A stretch of 60,097 nucleotides of DNA from Paenibacillus sp. MAHUQ-63 (lineage in GTDB: Bacteria; Bacillota; Bacilli; Paenibacillales; NBRC-103111). The first letter of the stretch is position 1. Each line of letters begins with the position of its first letter. The DNA is taken from the NCBI RefSeq assembly GCF_028765165.1, contig NZ_JARADB010000015.1, forward strand, positions 1 to 60,097. The letters are read 5' to 3'. A program made the position numbers and the translations under genes. Below the pieces are notes generated by a model that made no database searches, was not told the DNA's origin, and saw only the letters and a program-made list of their open reading frames with translations. This document shows, piece by piece, positions 16,203-25,171 of this stretch.

Positions 16203-16391
16203 TTATGCTTCTACTTCTTTAACTTCTACCAAGTGACTCACTTGATTAACCATACCTCTGATAGCCGCGTTATCTTGGTGAAGAACCGTTTGGTGCAGCT
16301 TGCGCAGACCAAGAGTTTTCACAGTAATGCGTTGCGTTTCAGGACGGCCGATCAGGCTGCGTTTTAGGGTAATTGCTAATTGTTTCGCCAT
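16203..16391 (-). CDS. rpmD: 50S ribosomal protein L30
   Basis: A 62-residue short bacterial L30 with the ITLKRSLIGRPETQR motif. It lies 11 bp after rpsE, inside the spc operon. Confidence 0.97.
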   Translation of the reverse strand: MAKQLAITLKRSLIGRPETQRITVKTLGLRKLHQTVLHQDNAAIRGMVNQVSHLVEVKEVEA

Positions 16392-16402
16392 GTTTACCCC
16401 TC

Positions 16403-16900
16403 CTAACCTAATAGCTCTTGAACGGTTTTGCCACGAAGTTTTGCAACTTCTTCCGCTTTTTTCAGGCGGCTTAGGCCTTCAAGCGTTGCGTTAACCATGT
16501 TCATAGAGTTCGATGAACCCAGGGATTTTGTCAAGATATCGCCGATACCAGCAAGTTCAAGTACTGCACGAACTGGTCCGCCTGCGATAACTCCAGTACC
16601 TTGAGAAGCTGGTTTCAAGAGGACGCGTCCTGCGCCGAACTTACCAGTTACAAGGTGAGGAATCGAAGTGCCTACGATTGGAACATGAATCAAGTTCTTT
16701 TTCGCATCTTCAATACCTTTGCGGATTGCATCAGGAACCTCGGATGCTTTACCGATTCCTGCGCCAACCCAGCCATTGCCGTCGCCTACGACAACAAGTG
16801 CGCTGAAGCTGAAACGACGTCCGCCTTTTACTACTTTAGCTACGCGGTTAATGTTAACAACTTTTTCTGTTAGCTCTAAAGTATTAGGATCTACACGCAA
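16403..16900 (-). CDS. rpsE: 30S ribosomal protein S5
   Basis: A 165-residue S5 with the double-stranded RNA-binding N-terminal domain (NRVAKVVKGGRRFSFSALVV) and a C-terminal domain typical of the family (GTGVIAGGPVRAVLELAGI). It is important for decoding accuracy and is the spectinomycin site. The start is TTG 16900, eight bases after AAGGAGG; no in-frame ATG or GTG exists nearby. Confidence 0.98.
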   Translation of the reverse strand: MRVDPNTLELTEKVVNINRVAKVVKGGRRFSFSALVVVGDGNGWVGAGIGKASEVPDAIRKGIEDAKKNLIHVPIVGTSIPHLVTGKFGAGRVLLKPASQGTGVIAGGPVRAVLELAGIGDILTKSLGSSNSMNMVNATLEGLSRLKKAEEVAKLRGKTVQELLG

Positions 16901-16928
16901 GTCTTTTACCTCCTTATATATCTATTTC

Positions 16929-17297
16929 CTAGAATTCTAATCCAGCTTCACGAGCTGCGTCAGCCAATGCTTGAACGCGTCCATGATACAGGTATCCACC
17001 GCGGTCAAATACCACTTGGCTTACACCTTTCTCTTTCGCGCGAGCAGCGATCAATGCGCCAACTTTACGAGCGGCTTCAACGTTACCGCCGTTGCCGATT
17101 TCGCTTTTCAGATCTTTATCTTGAGTGGATGCTGCAACAATAGTAACACCAGTAGTGTCATCGATCAGTTGAGCATACATGTGTTTGGAAGAACGGAAAA
17201 TGTTCAAACGTGGGCGAGCAGTTGTACCTTCGATTTTCTTACGAACGCGAAGATGTCTTTTCAGACGTGCTTTGTTTTTATCGCCTTTAGTAATCAT
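16929..17297 (-). CDS. rplR: 50S ribosomal protein L18
   Basis: A 122-residue L18, which binds 5S rRNA in the central protuberance. The basic N terminus (KARLKRHLRVRKKIEGT) and the C-terminal FDRGGYLYHGRVQALADAAR are characteristic. It lies between rplF and rpsE. Confidence 0.98.
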   Translation of the reverse strand: MITKGDKNKARLKRHLRVRKKIEGTTARPRLNIFRSSKHMYAQLIDDTTGVTIVAASTQDKDLKSEIGNGGNVEAARKVGALIAARAKEKGVSQVVFDRGGYLYHGRVQALADAAREAGLEF

Positions 17298-17371
17298 CTA
17301 TACTTACACTCCTTTCATCATCTTATGATGCGAGGCTTATGCTTTGATAGCAAGCTATCTCACGAAAGCTC

Positions 17372-17914
17372 TTATTTCTTCTTACCAGCTTTACCTTCTT
17401 TACGAAGGATGCGCTCGCCTTCGTACTTAATACCTTTACCTTTATACGGCTCAGGCTCACGTACGGAACGAACTTTAGCTGCCATAGCGCCAACTCGCTC
17501 TTTATCGATACCTTTAACGATGATTTTTGTGTTCGAAGGAACTTCGAACTCAATACCGCTCTCAGGTGTGATTTCAACCGGATGGGAGTACCCAACGTTG
17601 AGAACCAGTTTGTCACCGCTTTTGTTAGCACGGTAACCTACGCCTACTAGATCCAAAGATTTCGCGAAGCCTTCCGTTACACCACTTACCATGTTGGCAA
17701 CAACACTGCGTGTTGTACCATGCAAAGCACGGTGGAGCTTGTTATCGGAAGGACGCTCAACAGAAATCTCGTTCTCCAGAACACTTACTTTGATATCTTT
17801 ATGAAGTTCACGGGACAAAGTACCTTTAGGGCCTTTAACCGTGATCAGAGTATTATCTAGTGTTACATTTACACCACTTGGGATGGTGATTGGTTTGCGA
17901 CCAATACGAGACAT
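17372..17914 (-). CDS. rplF: 50S ribosomal protein L6
   Basis: A 180-residue L6 with two repeated RNA-binding domains and the signature PEPYKGKGIKYEGE near the C terminus; it lies by the sarcin-ricin loop. ATG 17914 is the start, seven bases after GGAGG; the frame to 17932 adds MNGGAN, which overlaps the binding site. Confidence 0.98.
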   Translation of the reverse strand: MSRIGRKPITIPSGVNVTLDNTLITVKGPKGTLSRELHKDIKVSVLENEISVERPSDNKLHRALHGTTRSVVANMVSGVTEGFAKSLDLVGVGYRANKSGDKLVLNVGYSHPVEITPESGIEFEVPSNTKIIVKGIDKERVGAMAAKVRSVREPEPYKGKGIKYEGERILRKEGKAGKKK

Positions 17915-17943
17915 GTTTGCACCTCCATTCAATTACAATTGTA

Positions 17944-18342
17944 TTACCAAACGTAGCAGATAACTTCTCCGCCAGCTTTGGATTGACGAGCATCTTTATC
18001 CGTCATAACTCCCTTGGATGTGGAGATGATGGCAATCCCTAGTCCGCCCAAAACACGAGGGATCTCTTGAGATTTTGTGTAAACGCGCAATCCTGGTTTG
18101 GAGATTCTCTTCAAACCGGAGATAACACGTTCATTGTTTGAACCGTATTTCAGGAACAAACGGATGATACCTTGTTTGCTATCTTCAACGTACTCAGCAT
18201 CACGGATAAATCCTTCTTTTTTAAGGATTTCAGCGATTTCCCTCTTCACTTTGGATGCAGGGATTTCAACTGTTTCATGACGTACGATATTCGCATTACG
18301 AATGCGAGTTAGCATATCTGCAATTGGATCTGACATGACCAT
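17944..18342 (-). CDS. rpsH: 30S ribosomal protein S8
   Basis: A 132-residue S8, a central-domain 16S binder. The N terminus MVMSDPIADMLTRIRNAN matches B. subtilis S8 in length and form, supporting the first ATG; GGAGG lies ten bases upstream. It lies 29 bp before rplF. Confidence 0.98.
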   Translation of the reverse strand: MVMSDPIADMLTRIRNANIVRHETVEIPASKVKREIAEILKKEGFIRDAEYVEDSKQGIIRLFLKYGSNNERVISGLKRISKPGLRVYTKSQEIPRVLGGLGIAIISTSKGVMTDKDARQSKAGGEVICYVW

Positions 18343-18375
18343 TTTGTGTAAACCTCCTTCCCGAAAATAGGGTGA

Positions 18376-18561
18376 TTACCAGCTAGCTTTTTTCACACCT
18401 GGAATCTGACCTTTGTGTGCTAATTCGCGGAAACAAATCCGACAAATTTTGAACTTGCGAAGCACTGAATGCGGACGTCCGCAGCGCTCACAACGCGTGT
18501 ATGCTTGCACTTTAAACTTCGGGGTACGTTGTTGTTTAACTTTCATCGAAGTTTTTGCCAC
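18376..18561 (-). CDS. rpsN: 30S ribosomal protein S14, zinc-binding type (S14Z)
   Basis: A 61-residue S14 of the short zinc class: CERCG and CRICF supply the four cysteines. Such cells often keep a second zinc-free S14 elsewhere for zinc starvation. The start is GTG 18561 after AGGAGG. Confidence 0.98.
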   Translation of the reverse strand: MAKTSMKVKQQRTPKFKVQAYTRCERCGRPHSVLRKFKICRICFRELAHKGQIPGVKKASW

Positions 18562-18597
18562 TTAATATAACACCTCCTGATAGGTACGACCTGGAAC

Positions 18598-19140
18598 CTA
18601 TTTTACGAAAGGCGCTCCGAGTTGTGTTAAAAGCTCGCGAGCTTCTTCGTCGGACTTAGCCGTTGTTACGATAACAATATCCATACCACGAACTTTATCT
18701 ACTTTATCATACTCAATTTCTGGGAAAATGAGTTGTTCTTTCAGACCTAGCGTGTAGTTTCCACGGCCATCGAAAGCCTTGTTGGAAATACCACGGAAGT
18801 CACGTACACGTGGAAGTGCAACGTTGAAGAGCTTATCCAAGAAATGATACATGCGCTCGCCGCGAAGTGTTACTTTCACACCGATCGGCATGTTCTCACG
18901 AAGTTTGAAGCCCGCGATGGATTTTTTGGATTTTGTTACTACCGGTTTTTGACCAGCGATCTTTTGAAGATCTTCTACTGCAGTGTCAAGTACCTTGGAG
19001 TTCGATACAGCCTCACCAACACCCATGTTGATAACGACTTTCTCGATTTTAGGAACCTGCATAACTGTTGAGTAGTTAAACTTTTGAATCAACGCTGGAG
19101 TAATTTCGTTCAAATAACGATCTTTCATTCTTACTGCCAT
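18598..19140 (-). CDS. rplE: 50S ribosomal protein L5
   Basis: A 180-residue L5, the main 5S rRNA-binding protein, contacting the P-site tRNA. Motifs: INMGVGEAVSNSKVL and RDFRGISNKAFDGRGNY. It lies between rplX and rpsN with normal spacing. Confidence 0.98.
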   Translation of the reverse strand: MAVRMKDRYLNEITPALIQKFNYSTVMQVPKIEKVVINMGVGEAVSNSKVLDTAVEDLQKIAGQKPVVTKSKKSIAGFKLRENMPIGVKVTLRGERMYHFLDKLFNVALPRVRDFRGISNKAFDGRGNYTLGLKEQLIFPEIEYDKVDKVRGMDIVIVTTAKSDEEARELLTQLGAPFVK

Positions 19141-19172
19141 GAGTCAGTTGCCTCCTTTCCATGCTTGTTGTA

Positions 19173-19526
19173 TTAGTCGATAACTTCTCCGGATTTTTTC
19201 GCGACGCGAACTTTCGTTCCATTATCCAATACTTTGTATCCTACGCGAGTAGGTTTGCCGCTCTTAGGATCAATCAGCATCACGTTGGAAACGTGGATTG
19301 CAGCTTCTTGAGTCAAGATACCGCCTTGTGGGTTTTGTTGGGATGGCTTCGCATGTTTCTTCACCATGTTTACACCTTCAACCAATACACGGTTCTCACG
19401 AGGGTAAGCAGCGATTACACGGCCCTTCTTACCTTTGTCTTTACCAGTGATTACAAAAACCGTATCGTCTTTTTTTACGTGCAGTTTATTGTTATGAGAT
19501 TCTAATCTCTTTTTTGTTCTTGGCAT
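19173..19526 (-). CDS. rplX: 50S ribosomal protein L24
   Basis: A 117-residue L24, an assembly initiator near the exit tunnel. The KOW motif (VFVITGKDKGKKGRVIAAY) lies at residues 23-41. It is slightly longer than the B. subtilis protein (103) because of an N-terminal stretch of about 12 basic residues (MPRTKKRLESHNN); the start is ATG with a GGAGG nine bases upstream. Confidence 0.97.
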   Translation of the reverse strand: MPRTKKRLESHNNKLHVKKDDTVFVITGKDKGKKGRVIAAYPRENRVLVEGVNMVKKHAKPSQQNPQGGILTQEAAIHVSNVMLIDPKSGKPTRVGYKVLDNGTKVRVAKKSGEVID

Positions 19527-19577
19527 TAGCTTCTACACCTCCTGATGCTTCCGTTAGGAAACACATCGTAACTGTTC

Positions 19578-19946
19578 TTAGATAACTTCTGGAGCCAAGG
19601 AAACGATCTTCATGAAGTCTCTGTCACGAAGTTCGCGCGCTACTGGTCCAAAGATACGTGTACCGCGTGGGCTTTTATCTTCTTTCACGATAACAGCCGC
19701 GTTCTCATCGAATGAGATATATGAACCGTCTTTACGGCGAGCACCGCTCTTCGTACGGACGATAACAGCTTTTACAACGTCACCTTTTTTGACAACGCCA
19801 CCTGGTGTTGCTTCTTTTACTGAACATACGATAAGATCACCAATGTGACCAACGCGACGACCAGTACCACCCAAAACGCGGATACACATCAATTGCTTTG
19901 CACCGGAGTTGTCAGCGACAGCCAAACGAGTAAATGGTTGAATCAT
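19578..19946 (-). CDS. rplN: 50S ribosomal protein L14
   Basis: A 122-residue L14, contacting 16S helix 44 in intersubunit bridge B8. N-terminal MIQPFTRLAVADNSGAK and C-terminal LAPEVI are nearly invariant. Confidence 0.98.
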   Translation of the reverse strand: MIQPFTRLAVADNSGAKQLMCIRVLGGTGRRVGHIGDLIVCSVKEATPGGVVKKGDVVKAVIVRTKSGARRKDGSYISFDENAAVIVKEDKSPRGTRIFGPVARELRDRDFMKIVSLAPEVI

Positions 19947-19981
19947 CGTATTCCCTCCTTTCGGGATTCGTGTCTAGATTG

Positions 19982-20245
19982 TTAGATAACAACTGCTACT
20001 TCAAGAATTTCAACCAGTCTCCAAGATTTATCTTTGGACAATGGTCTAGTCTCAGCGATTTTCACAGTGTCACCAATTTTTGCTTGGTTGTTCTCATCGT
20101 GAGCTTTGAATTTCTTCGTATATTTGATTCTCTTGTGGTAGAGATCATGTTTTTTGTAAGTTTCAACAGCAACAACAATGGTTTTATCCATTTTATCGCT
20201 GACAACCTTACCGATCTGAGTTTTACGATCGTTGCGTTCAGCCAT
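19982..20245 (-). CDS. rpsQ: 30S ribosomal protein S17
   Basis: An 87-residue OB-fold S17, a primary 16S binder, with GKVVSDKMDKTIVVAVE and the ETRPLSKDKSWRLVEI tail. It lies 27 bp after rpmC. Confidence 0.98.
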   Translation of the reverse strand: MAERNDRKTQIGKVVSDKMDKTIVVAVETYKKHDLYHKRIKYTKKFKAHDENNQAKIGDTVKIAETRPLSKDKSWRLVEILEVAVVI

Positions 20246-20272
20246 GTAAGGAATCCTCCCTTCTAGATTTGG

Positions 20273-20470
20273 TTAGCCAATCCCCAATTCTCTTTCACGC
20301 AAAATAGTCTTGGCACGAGCGATCTCTTTACGCAAATCACGAATTTGAGTCGGATTGTCCAATTGACCAGTAGCTAGTTGAAAACGGAGGTTAAAGAGTT
20401 CTTCTTTGAACCCATTCACTTTTTGCTCGATTTCAGCAGTGGTTAAGTTCCGGAATTCACTACCCTTCAT
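20273..20470 (-). CDS. rpmC: 50S ribosomal protein L29
   Basis: A 65-residue two-helix protein at the exit tunnel, docking site for SRP and trigger factor together with L23. Family motif ELFNLRFQLATGQLDN. ATG 20470 gives the family length and sits eight bases after AGGCGG; GTG 20479 would be too close. The start lies within the last codons of rplP (11-base overlap), giving translational coupling. Confidence 0.97.
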   Translation of the reverse strand: MKGSEFRNLTTAEIEQKVNGFKEELFNLRFQLATGQLDNPTQIRDLRKEIARAKTILRERELGIG

Positions 20471-20894
20471 TTGCTTCACCGCCTACTTCTTCTCTTTTCA
20501 CGAACTTCGTTTTGATTGGAAGCTTGTGAGCAGCAAGACGCATCGCTTCGCGAGCGACTTCTTCGCTTACACCAGCCAATTCAAACAATACTTTGCCCGG
20601 TTTTACTACGGAAACCCATTTCTCCACGTTACCTTTACCGCTACCCATACGAACTTCAAGCGGCTTTTGCGTAATTGGTTTAGCTGGGAAAATTTTAATC
20701 CACACTTTACCGCCACGTTTGATGTAACGTGTCATGGCAATACGTGCTGCTTCGATTTGACGGTTGGTTACCCAAGCCGGTTCAACTGCTTGCAGACCAT
20801 ATTCGCCAAAAGTTACTTCCGTTCCACCTTTAGCGCGACCTTTCATGCTACCGCGGTGTTCTTTGCGGTGTTTTACACGTTTAGGTACTAACAT
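20460..20894 (-). CDS. rplP: 50S ribosomal protein L16
   Basis: A 144-residue L16, which helps shape the A-site tRNA cleft. Typical N terminus MLVPKRVKHRKEHRG and central TRYIKRGGKVWI. It follows rpsC by 3 bp and overlaps rpmC. Confidence 0.98.
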   Translation of the reverse strand: MLVPKRVKHRKEHRGSMKGRAKGGTEVTFGEYGLQAVEPAWVTNRQIEAARIAMTRYIKRGGKVWIKIFPAKPITQKPLEVRMGSGKGNVEKWVSVVKPGKVLFELAGVSEEVAREAMRLAAHKLPIKTKFVKREEVGGEANEG

Positions 20895-20897
20895 GAT

Positions 20898-21560
20898 TTA
20901 ATTTCCTCCTTCCGGCTGAGCCTTTTTCTTAGCTGTCGGAAGTACTTCTCCACGATAAATCCATACTTTTACACCAATACGTCCGTAAGTAGTGTGTGCC
21001 TCAGCAGTACCGTAGTCGATATCCGCACGAAGCGTATGAAGTGGAACAGTACCTTCGCTATATCCTTCCGTACGAGCGATCTCAGCGCCGCCAAGACGTC
21101 CGCTAGTTGCTACTTTAATACCTTTTGCTCCGGATCTCATTGTTCTTTGCATAGCTTGTTTCATCGCACGACGGAAGGAAACACGACGTTCCAATTGAAG
21201 AGCGATGGACTCAGCTACCAGGATAGCATCGAGGTCTGGTGTTTTGATTTCAGAAATGTTGATGTGAACCTTTTTATTGGACATGCCAGCGATGTAGTTG
21301 CGAATAACTTCAACTTCCGCTCCGCCTTTACCAATAACCATTCCTGGTTTTGCAGTATGAATCGTTACGTTCACACGGTTAGCCGCGCGCTCGATGTCGA
21401 TGTGGGAAACTGCAGAATCTTTAAGTTTATTTTTTAAGTATTCGCGGATTTTGACGTCTTCAAGCAGCAGAGTTCCGAAATCTTTCTCTGCGAACCATTT
21501 GGACTCCCAATCACGAATAATACCAATTCTTAGGCCTACCGGGTTGACTTTCTGACCCAC
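20898..21560 (-). CDS. rpsC: 30S ribosomal protein S3
   Basis: A 220-residue S3 with an N-terminal KH domain (VIGKGGAEVEVIRNYI at about 78-93) and a C-terminal S3 domain (RTMRSGAKGIKVATSGRLGG). It forms the mRNA entry channel and its helicase site with S4 and S5. Confidence 0.98.
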   Translation of the reverse strand: MGQKVNPVGLRIGIIRDWESKWFAEKDFGTLLLEDVKIREYLKNKLKDSAVSHIDIERAANRVNVTIHTAKPGMVIGKGGAEVEVIRNYIAGMSNKKVHINISEIKTPDLDAILVAESIALQLERRVSFRRAMKQAMQRTMRSGAKGIKVATSGRLGGAEIARTEGYSEGTVPLHTLRADIDYGTAEAHTTYGRIGVKVWIYRGEVLPTAKKKAQPEGGN

Positions 21561-21573
21561 ACGTTATCCCTCC

Positions 21574-21906
21574 TTATTTCTCAGATACCACGATTGTAAT
21601 GTGGCTGGTACGTTTTTTGATCGCGCTAGCGCGGCCCATTGCACGTTGTTGGAACCGTTTCATAGTAGGTCCTTGGTTAACGAACGTCTCAGAAACCACT
21701 AGCTTGTTAGGATCTAATGAATAGTTATGCTCTGCATTGGCAATTGCGGAGTTCAGAAGTTTCTCCAGGATTGGAGAAGCTGCTTTAGGCGTATGACGCA
21801 GAATCGCGATCGCTTCACCTACCGCTTTTCCCCGAATCAAGTCAACAACTAGCTTTGCTTTACGAGGAGCAATCCGAGCGTGGTTCAATATTGCTTTAGC
21901 TTGCAT
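21574..21906 (-). CDS. rplV: 50S ribosomal protein L22
   Basis: A 110-residue L22; its beta-hairpin (about residues 80-100, PTMKRFQQRAMGRAS) lines the exit tunnel near the macrolide site. No unusual change is visible there. Confidence 0.98.
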   Translation of the reverse strand: MQAKAILNHARIAPRKAKLVVDLIRGKAVGEAIAILRHTPKAASPILEKLLNSAIANAEHNYSLDPNKLVVSETFVNQGPTMKRFQQRAMGRASAIKKRTSHITIVVSEK

Positions 21907-21937
21907 GGTAGTACCTCCTCTCGGTTAAAAAATGAAA

Positions 21938-22216
21938 TTAACGTTTACCGGTTTTCTTATCGTCATCGTGACCTTTGTAAGTACGTGTTGGAGCAAATTC
22001 ACCAAGCTTATGTCCAACCATATCTTCTGTTACGTATACAGGCACGTGTTTTCTTCCATCGTACACTCCGAAAGTGTGACCAACGAATTGCGGGTAAATC
22101 GTAGAACGACGGGACCAAGTTTTGATCACCAGCTTTTTGCTGGATGCGTTCAAGTCTTCTACTTTTTTCAGTAAGTATCCATCGATAAATGGACCTTTCT
22201 TTAAGCTGCGACCCAT
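21938..22216 (-). CDS. rpsS: 30S ribosomal protein S19
   Basis: A 92-residue S19 from the head of the small subunit. N-terminal MGRSLKKGPFIDGYLLKKV and the GHKLGEFAPTRTYKGH signature are clear. Confidence 0.98.
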   Translation of the reverse strand: MGRSLKKGPFIDGYLLKKVEDLNASSKKLVIKTWSRRSTIYPQFVGHTFGVYDGRKHVPVYVTEDMVGHKLGEFAPTRTYKGHDDDKKTGKR

Positions 22217-22264
22217 GGGTGTTCCTCCCTTCCTTGAACCTCAAGAGAATTCATATATCCGTGA

Positions 22265-23095
22265 TTACTTCGTACGACGGCGTACAATGTATTTATCGGA
22301 AGCTTTACCTTTTTTACGAGTTTTGAAACCAAGCGTCGGTTTACCCCATGGAGACATAGGTGATTTACGTCCGATTGGTGCGCGTCCTTCACCACCACCG
22401 TGTGGGTGATCATTCGGGTTCATAACAACCCCACGAACTTGAGGACGATTGCCTTTCCAACGATTACGTCCTGCTTTACCGATTTTCACGAGTTCGTGAT
22501 CTTCGTTACCAACAGAACCTACTGTTGCGCGGCAAACTTTAAGAACTTTACGAACTTCACCAGAGGAAAGGCGAATTGTTACATAAGTTTCTTCTTTACC
22601 AAGAAGTTGAGCTTCCGTACCGGCAGCACGCACTAGCTGCGCACCTTTACCTGGTTTCAACTCGATGTTGTGGATAACTGTACCAACTGGAATGTTCTCT
22701 AGTGGAAGAGCATTACCAATTTTGATGTCTGCATCCGGACCGGAAACGATACGATCGTCCACTTTAAGACCTTTTGGAGCGATGATGTATCTTTTCTCAC
22801 CGTCAGCATAGTGAATCAACGCAATGTTAGCGGAACGGTTAGGATCGTACTCGATTGTAGCAACGCGTCCTGGTATTCCATCTTTAGTACGTTTGAAATC
22901 GATAATCCGGTACTTACGCTTGTGGCCACCGCCGTGGTGACGAACCGTAATTTTACCTTGGTTGTTACGTCCAGCTGTTTTGCTCAAAGGTGCAAGCAAA
23001 GATTTCTCCGGCGTCGATGTTGTGATTTCTTCGAATGTAGAAACCGACATCGCACGTCTTGCTGGAGAGGTTGGTTTATATTTTTTAATTGGCAC
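22265..23095 (-). CDS. rplB: 50S ribosomal protein L2
   Basis: A 276-residue L2, needed for subunit joining and peptidyl transfer. The conserved His lies in GVVMNPNDHPHGGGEGR (about 221-237), and the basic C-terminal tail is typical. Confidence 0.99.
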   Translation of the reverse strand: MPIKKYKPTSPARRAMSVSTFEEITTSTPEKSLLAPLSKTAGRNNQGKITVRHHGGGHKRKYRIIDFKRTKDGIPGRVATIEYDPNRSANIALIHYADGEKRYIIAPKGLKVDDRIVSGPDADIKIGNALPLENIPVGTVIHNIELKPGKGAQLVRAAGTEAQLLGKEETYVTIRLSSGEVRKVLKVCRATVGSVGNEDHELVKIGKAGRNRWKGNRPQVRGVVMNPNDHPHGGGEGRAPIGRKSPMSPWGKPTLGFKTRKKGKASDKYIVRRRTK

Positions 23096-23124
23096 TCGGA
23101 TTCCCTCCTTACTTCAAGAATGAT

Positions 23125-23415
23125 TTATACCGTTTCAAAGAATTCCAATTCTTTGCTGTCTGCGCTCAGGGACACGATAGCTTTCTTCCAGATGGAAGTG
23201 TAGCCTTGGTGACGGCCGTAACGTTTTGGCTTAGCTGGCATTCTAAGTGTGTTTACATTTGTAACTTTCACTTTGAAAATAGCTTCGATGGCTTGTTTGA
23301 TTTCTGTTTTGTTAGCGCGAAGATCCACTTCGAAAACATACTTTTTGTTAGCCATTAGGTCGCTTGTACGCTCAGTGATGATCGGGCGCTTGATAATGTC
23401 GCGTGGATTTTTCAT
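23125..23415 (-). CDS. rplW: 50S ribosomal protein L23
   Basis: A 96-residue L23 at the exit tunnel, docking site for trigger factor and SRP. Family motif RPIITERTSDLM. Its ATG overlaps the rplD stop by four bases (ATGA). Confidence 0.98.
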   Translation of the reverse strand: MKNPRDIIKRPIITERTSDLMANKKYVFEVDLRANKTEIKQAIEAIFKVKVTNVNTLRMPAKPKRYGRHQGYTSIWKKAIVSLSADSKELEFFETV

Positions 23416-24038
23416 TGTGCAAGCACCTCCTCAACTTTCTGTACAGCATCTTGCGTAATGATCAGTTTGTCATACAGCATGACATCACGAACATTCACGC
23501 CATTAGCAGCAACAAATTTCACACCTGGGATGTTACGAGCGGACAAAGCAACGTTGGAGTCGTTCTCTACGCCTACAACCAATACTTTGCGATCAACTTT
23601 CAGGTTGTTCAAGATGGCTACGAATTCTTTCGTTTTTGGAGCGTTCAATTGAAGCTGATCCAAAACGATCAAGTTATTATCCAGAACTTTCGAAGACAAA
23701 GCGGATTTGATCGCTAAGCGACGAACTTTTCTAGGTAATTTGAAACCATAGCTGCGAGGAGTTGGTCCGAAAACCGTACCGCCGCCTTTCCATTGTGGAG
23801 CGCGGATACTACCTTGACGAGCGCGGCCAGTTCCTTTTTGTTTCCAAGGTTTACGACCACCGCCGCGAACTTCCGAACGACCTTTGGTCTTGTGAGTTCC
23901 TTGACGCACAGCTGCTTGTTGCAATAGAACAGCTTCGTGAATCGCGTGAACGTGAGGCTCAATTCCGAAAACAACGTCAGACAGTTCAACTTCTCCTACC
24001 TGAGCACCTGTTACATTATATAAAGCTACTTTTGGCAT
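23412..24038 (-). CDS. rplD: 50S ribosomal protein L4
   Basis: A 208-residue L4. The tunnel-lining loop GGGRKPWKQKGTGRARQG at about 60-77 is intact. L4 regulates the S10 operon in Escherichia coli; whether it does here, with the leader described below, is open. It is coupled to rplW. Confidence 0.98.
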   Translation of the reverse strand: MPKVALYNVTGAQVGEVELSDVVFGIEPHVHAIHEAVLLQQAAVRQGTHKTKGRSEVRGGGRKPWKQKGTGRARQGSIRAPQWKGGGTVFGPTPRSYGFKLPRKVRRLAIKSALSSKVLDNNLIVLDQLQLNAPKTKEFVAILNNLKVDRKVLVVGVENDSNVALSARNIPGVKFVAANGVNVRDVMLYDKLIITQDAVQKVEEVLAQ

Positions 24039-24055
24039 TCTGTCTTCCTCCTTTC

Positions 24056-24679
24056 TTACTTTTTAACAGCAGACTTAACGCTAACATAGCTGTTTGTAGG
24101 ACCAGGAATGGAACCTTTTACTAGCAATACGTTACGCTCAGCATCTACTTTAATGATTTGCAGGTTTTGCAAAGTTACTGTTTCATTACCCATTTGTCCT
24201 GGCAGGTTTTTACCTTTAGGAACACGGTTTGCTTGAATGGAACCCATGGAACCTGGTCCTCTGTGATAACGGGAGCCGTGAGCCATTGGTCCGCGGGATT
24301 GGTTATGTCTTTTGATGTTACCTTGGAACCCTTTACCTTTGGAAGTACCCGTTACATCAACGAATTCGCCCTCTGCGAACAGATCTGCTTTCAGCTCTTG
24401 GCCAACTTCGTAGTCACCCAACTGAACACCGCGAATTTCTTTAACGTAGCGCTTAGGCGTTGCCCCTGCTTTTTTGGCATGGCCAAGCTCTGGTTTAATG
24501 ATTCTGCTTGCTTTCACATCATCAAAACCGATTTGGATCGACTCATATCCGTCGTTATCCACATCTTTCTTCTGAAGAACCACACATGGTCCCGCTTGAA
24601 TGACAGTTACCGGAACTACGTTACCATCCGGAGTAAACAACTGTGTCATTCCTAGTTTTTTCCCTAAGATACCTTTCAT
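24056..24679 (-). CDS. rplC: 50S ribosomal protein L3
   Basis: A 207-residue L3, an early assembly protein reaching the peptidyl transferase centre (HRGPGSMGSIQANRVPKG). ATG 24679 is preferred: AGAGG lies eight bases upstream and the N terminus MKGILGKKLGMTQ fits the family. GTG 24688 is a possible alternative with GGAAGG upstream. Confidence 0.97.
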   Translation of the reverse strand: MKGILGKKLGMTQLFTPDGNVVPVTVIQAGPCVVLQKKDVDNDGYESIQIGFDDVKASRIIKPELGHAKKAGATPKRYVKEIRGVQLGDYEVGQELKADLFAEGEFVDVTGTSKGKGFQGNIKRHNQSRGPMAHGSRYHRGPGSMGSIQANRVPKGKNLPGQMGNETVTLQNLQIIKVDAERNVLLVKGSIPGPTNSYVSVKSAVKK

Positions 24680-24725
24680 CGTTGACACCTCTTTTCCTTC
24701 CTAAACGTTCGATTCTATAATTGTT

Positions 24726-25034
24726 TTACAGTTTGATCTCGATGTCAACGCCAGACGGCAAGTCTAGACGCATCAAAGCATCAACTGTTTGTGGTGTTGG
24801 ATTCACAATATCGATAAGACGCTTATGCGTACGCATTTCGAATTGCTCACGCGAATCCTTGTACTTGTGTACCGCACGAAGAATCGTGATGATTTGCTTC
24901 TCTGTCGGAAGCGGAATCGGACCGGATACACCTGCACCGGAACGCTTGGCAGTTTCCACGATTTTCTCAGCTGATTGATCAATGATTCTGTGATCATAAG
25001 CTTTCAAACGGATACGAATTTTTTGCTTTGCCAT
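24726..25034 (-). CDS. rpsJ: 30S ribosomal protein S10 (NusE)
   Basis: A 102-residue S10, which also acts as NusE in transcription antitermination with NusB and NusG. N-terminal KQKIRIRLKAYDH and the IPLPTEKQIITILR loop are typical. ATG 25034 follows GGAGG by seven bases; the longer frame to 25106 is leader sequence. First gene of the S10/spc/alpha super-operon. Confidence 0.99.
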   Translation of the reverse strand: MAKQKIRIRLKAYDHRIIDQSAEKIVETAKRSGAGVSGPIPLPTEKQIITILRAVHKYKDSREQFEMRTHKRLIDIVNPTPQTVDALMRLDLPSGVDIEIKL

Positions 25035-25165
25035 ATAAGTCCCTCCTTCTATCGCCCAATTTAGTATCGGACATACTCCGCGAAAATTCTCCAACGCCTT
25101 CCCCATGGCAAAGGGTCCGGGTGTGTCGGCAACCTTTCACATCATCGCAACGTCACAGACCAACG
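25035..25165 (-). promoter_or_regulatory. S10 operon 5' leader, probably structured
   Basis: The predicted transcript has a leader of about 130 bases before rpsJ. Its middle part reads GTTGCCGACACACCCGG followed by CCTTTGCCATGGGGAAGGC on the minus strand, where CCTTTGCC and GGGGAAGG can pair. I recall similar text before rpsJ in other Bacillales, suggesting a conserved RNA, but this is unverified. It also explains why the rpsJ reading frame extends upstream without being translated. Confidence 0.5.
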
Positions 25166-25171
25166 TTTAAT

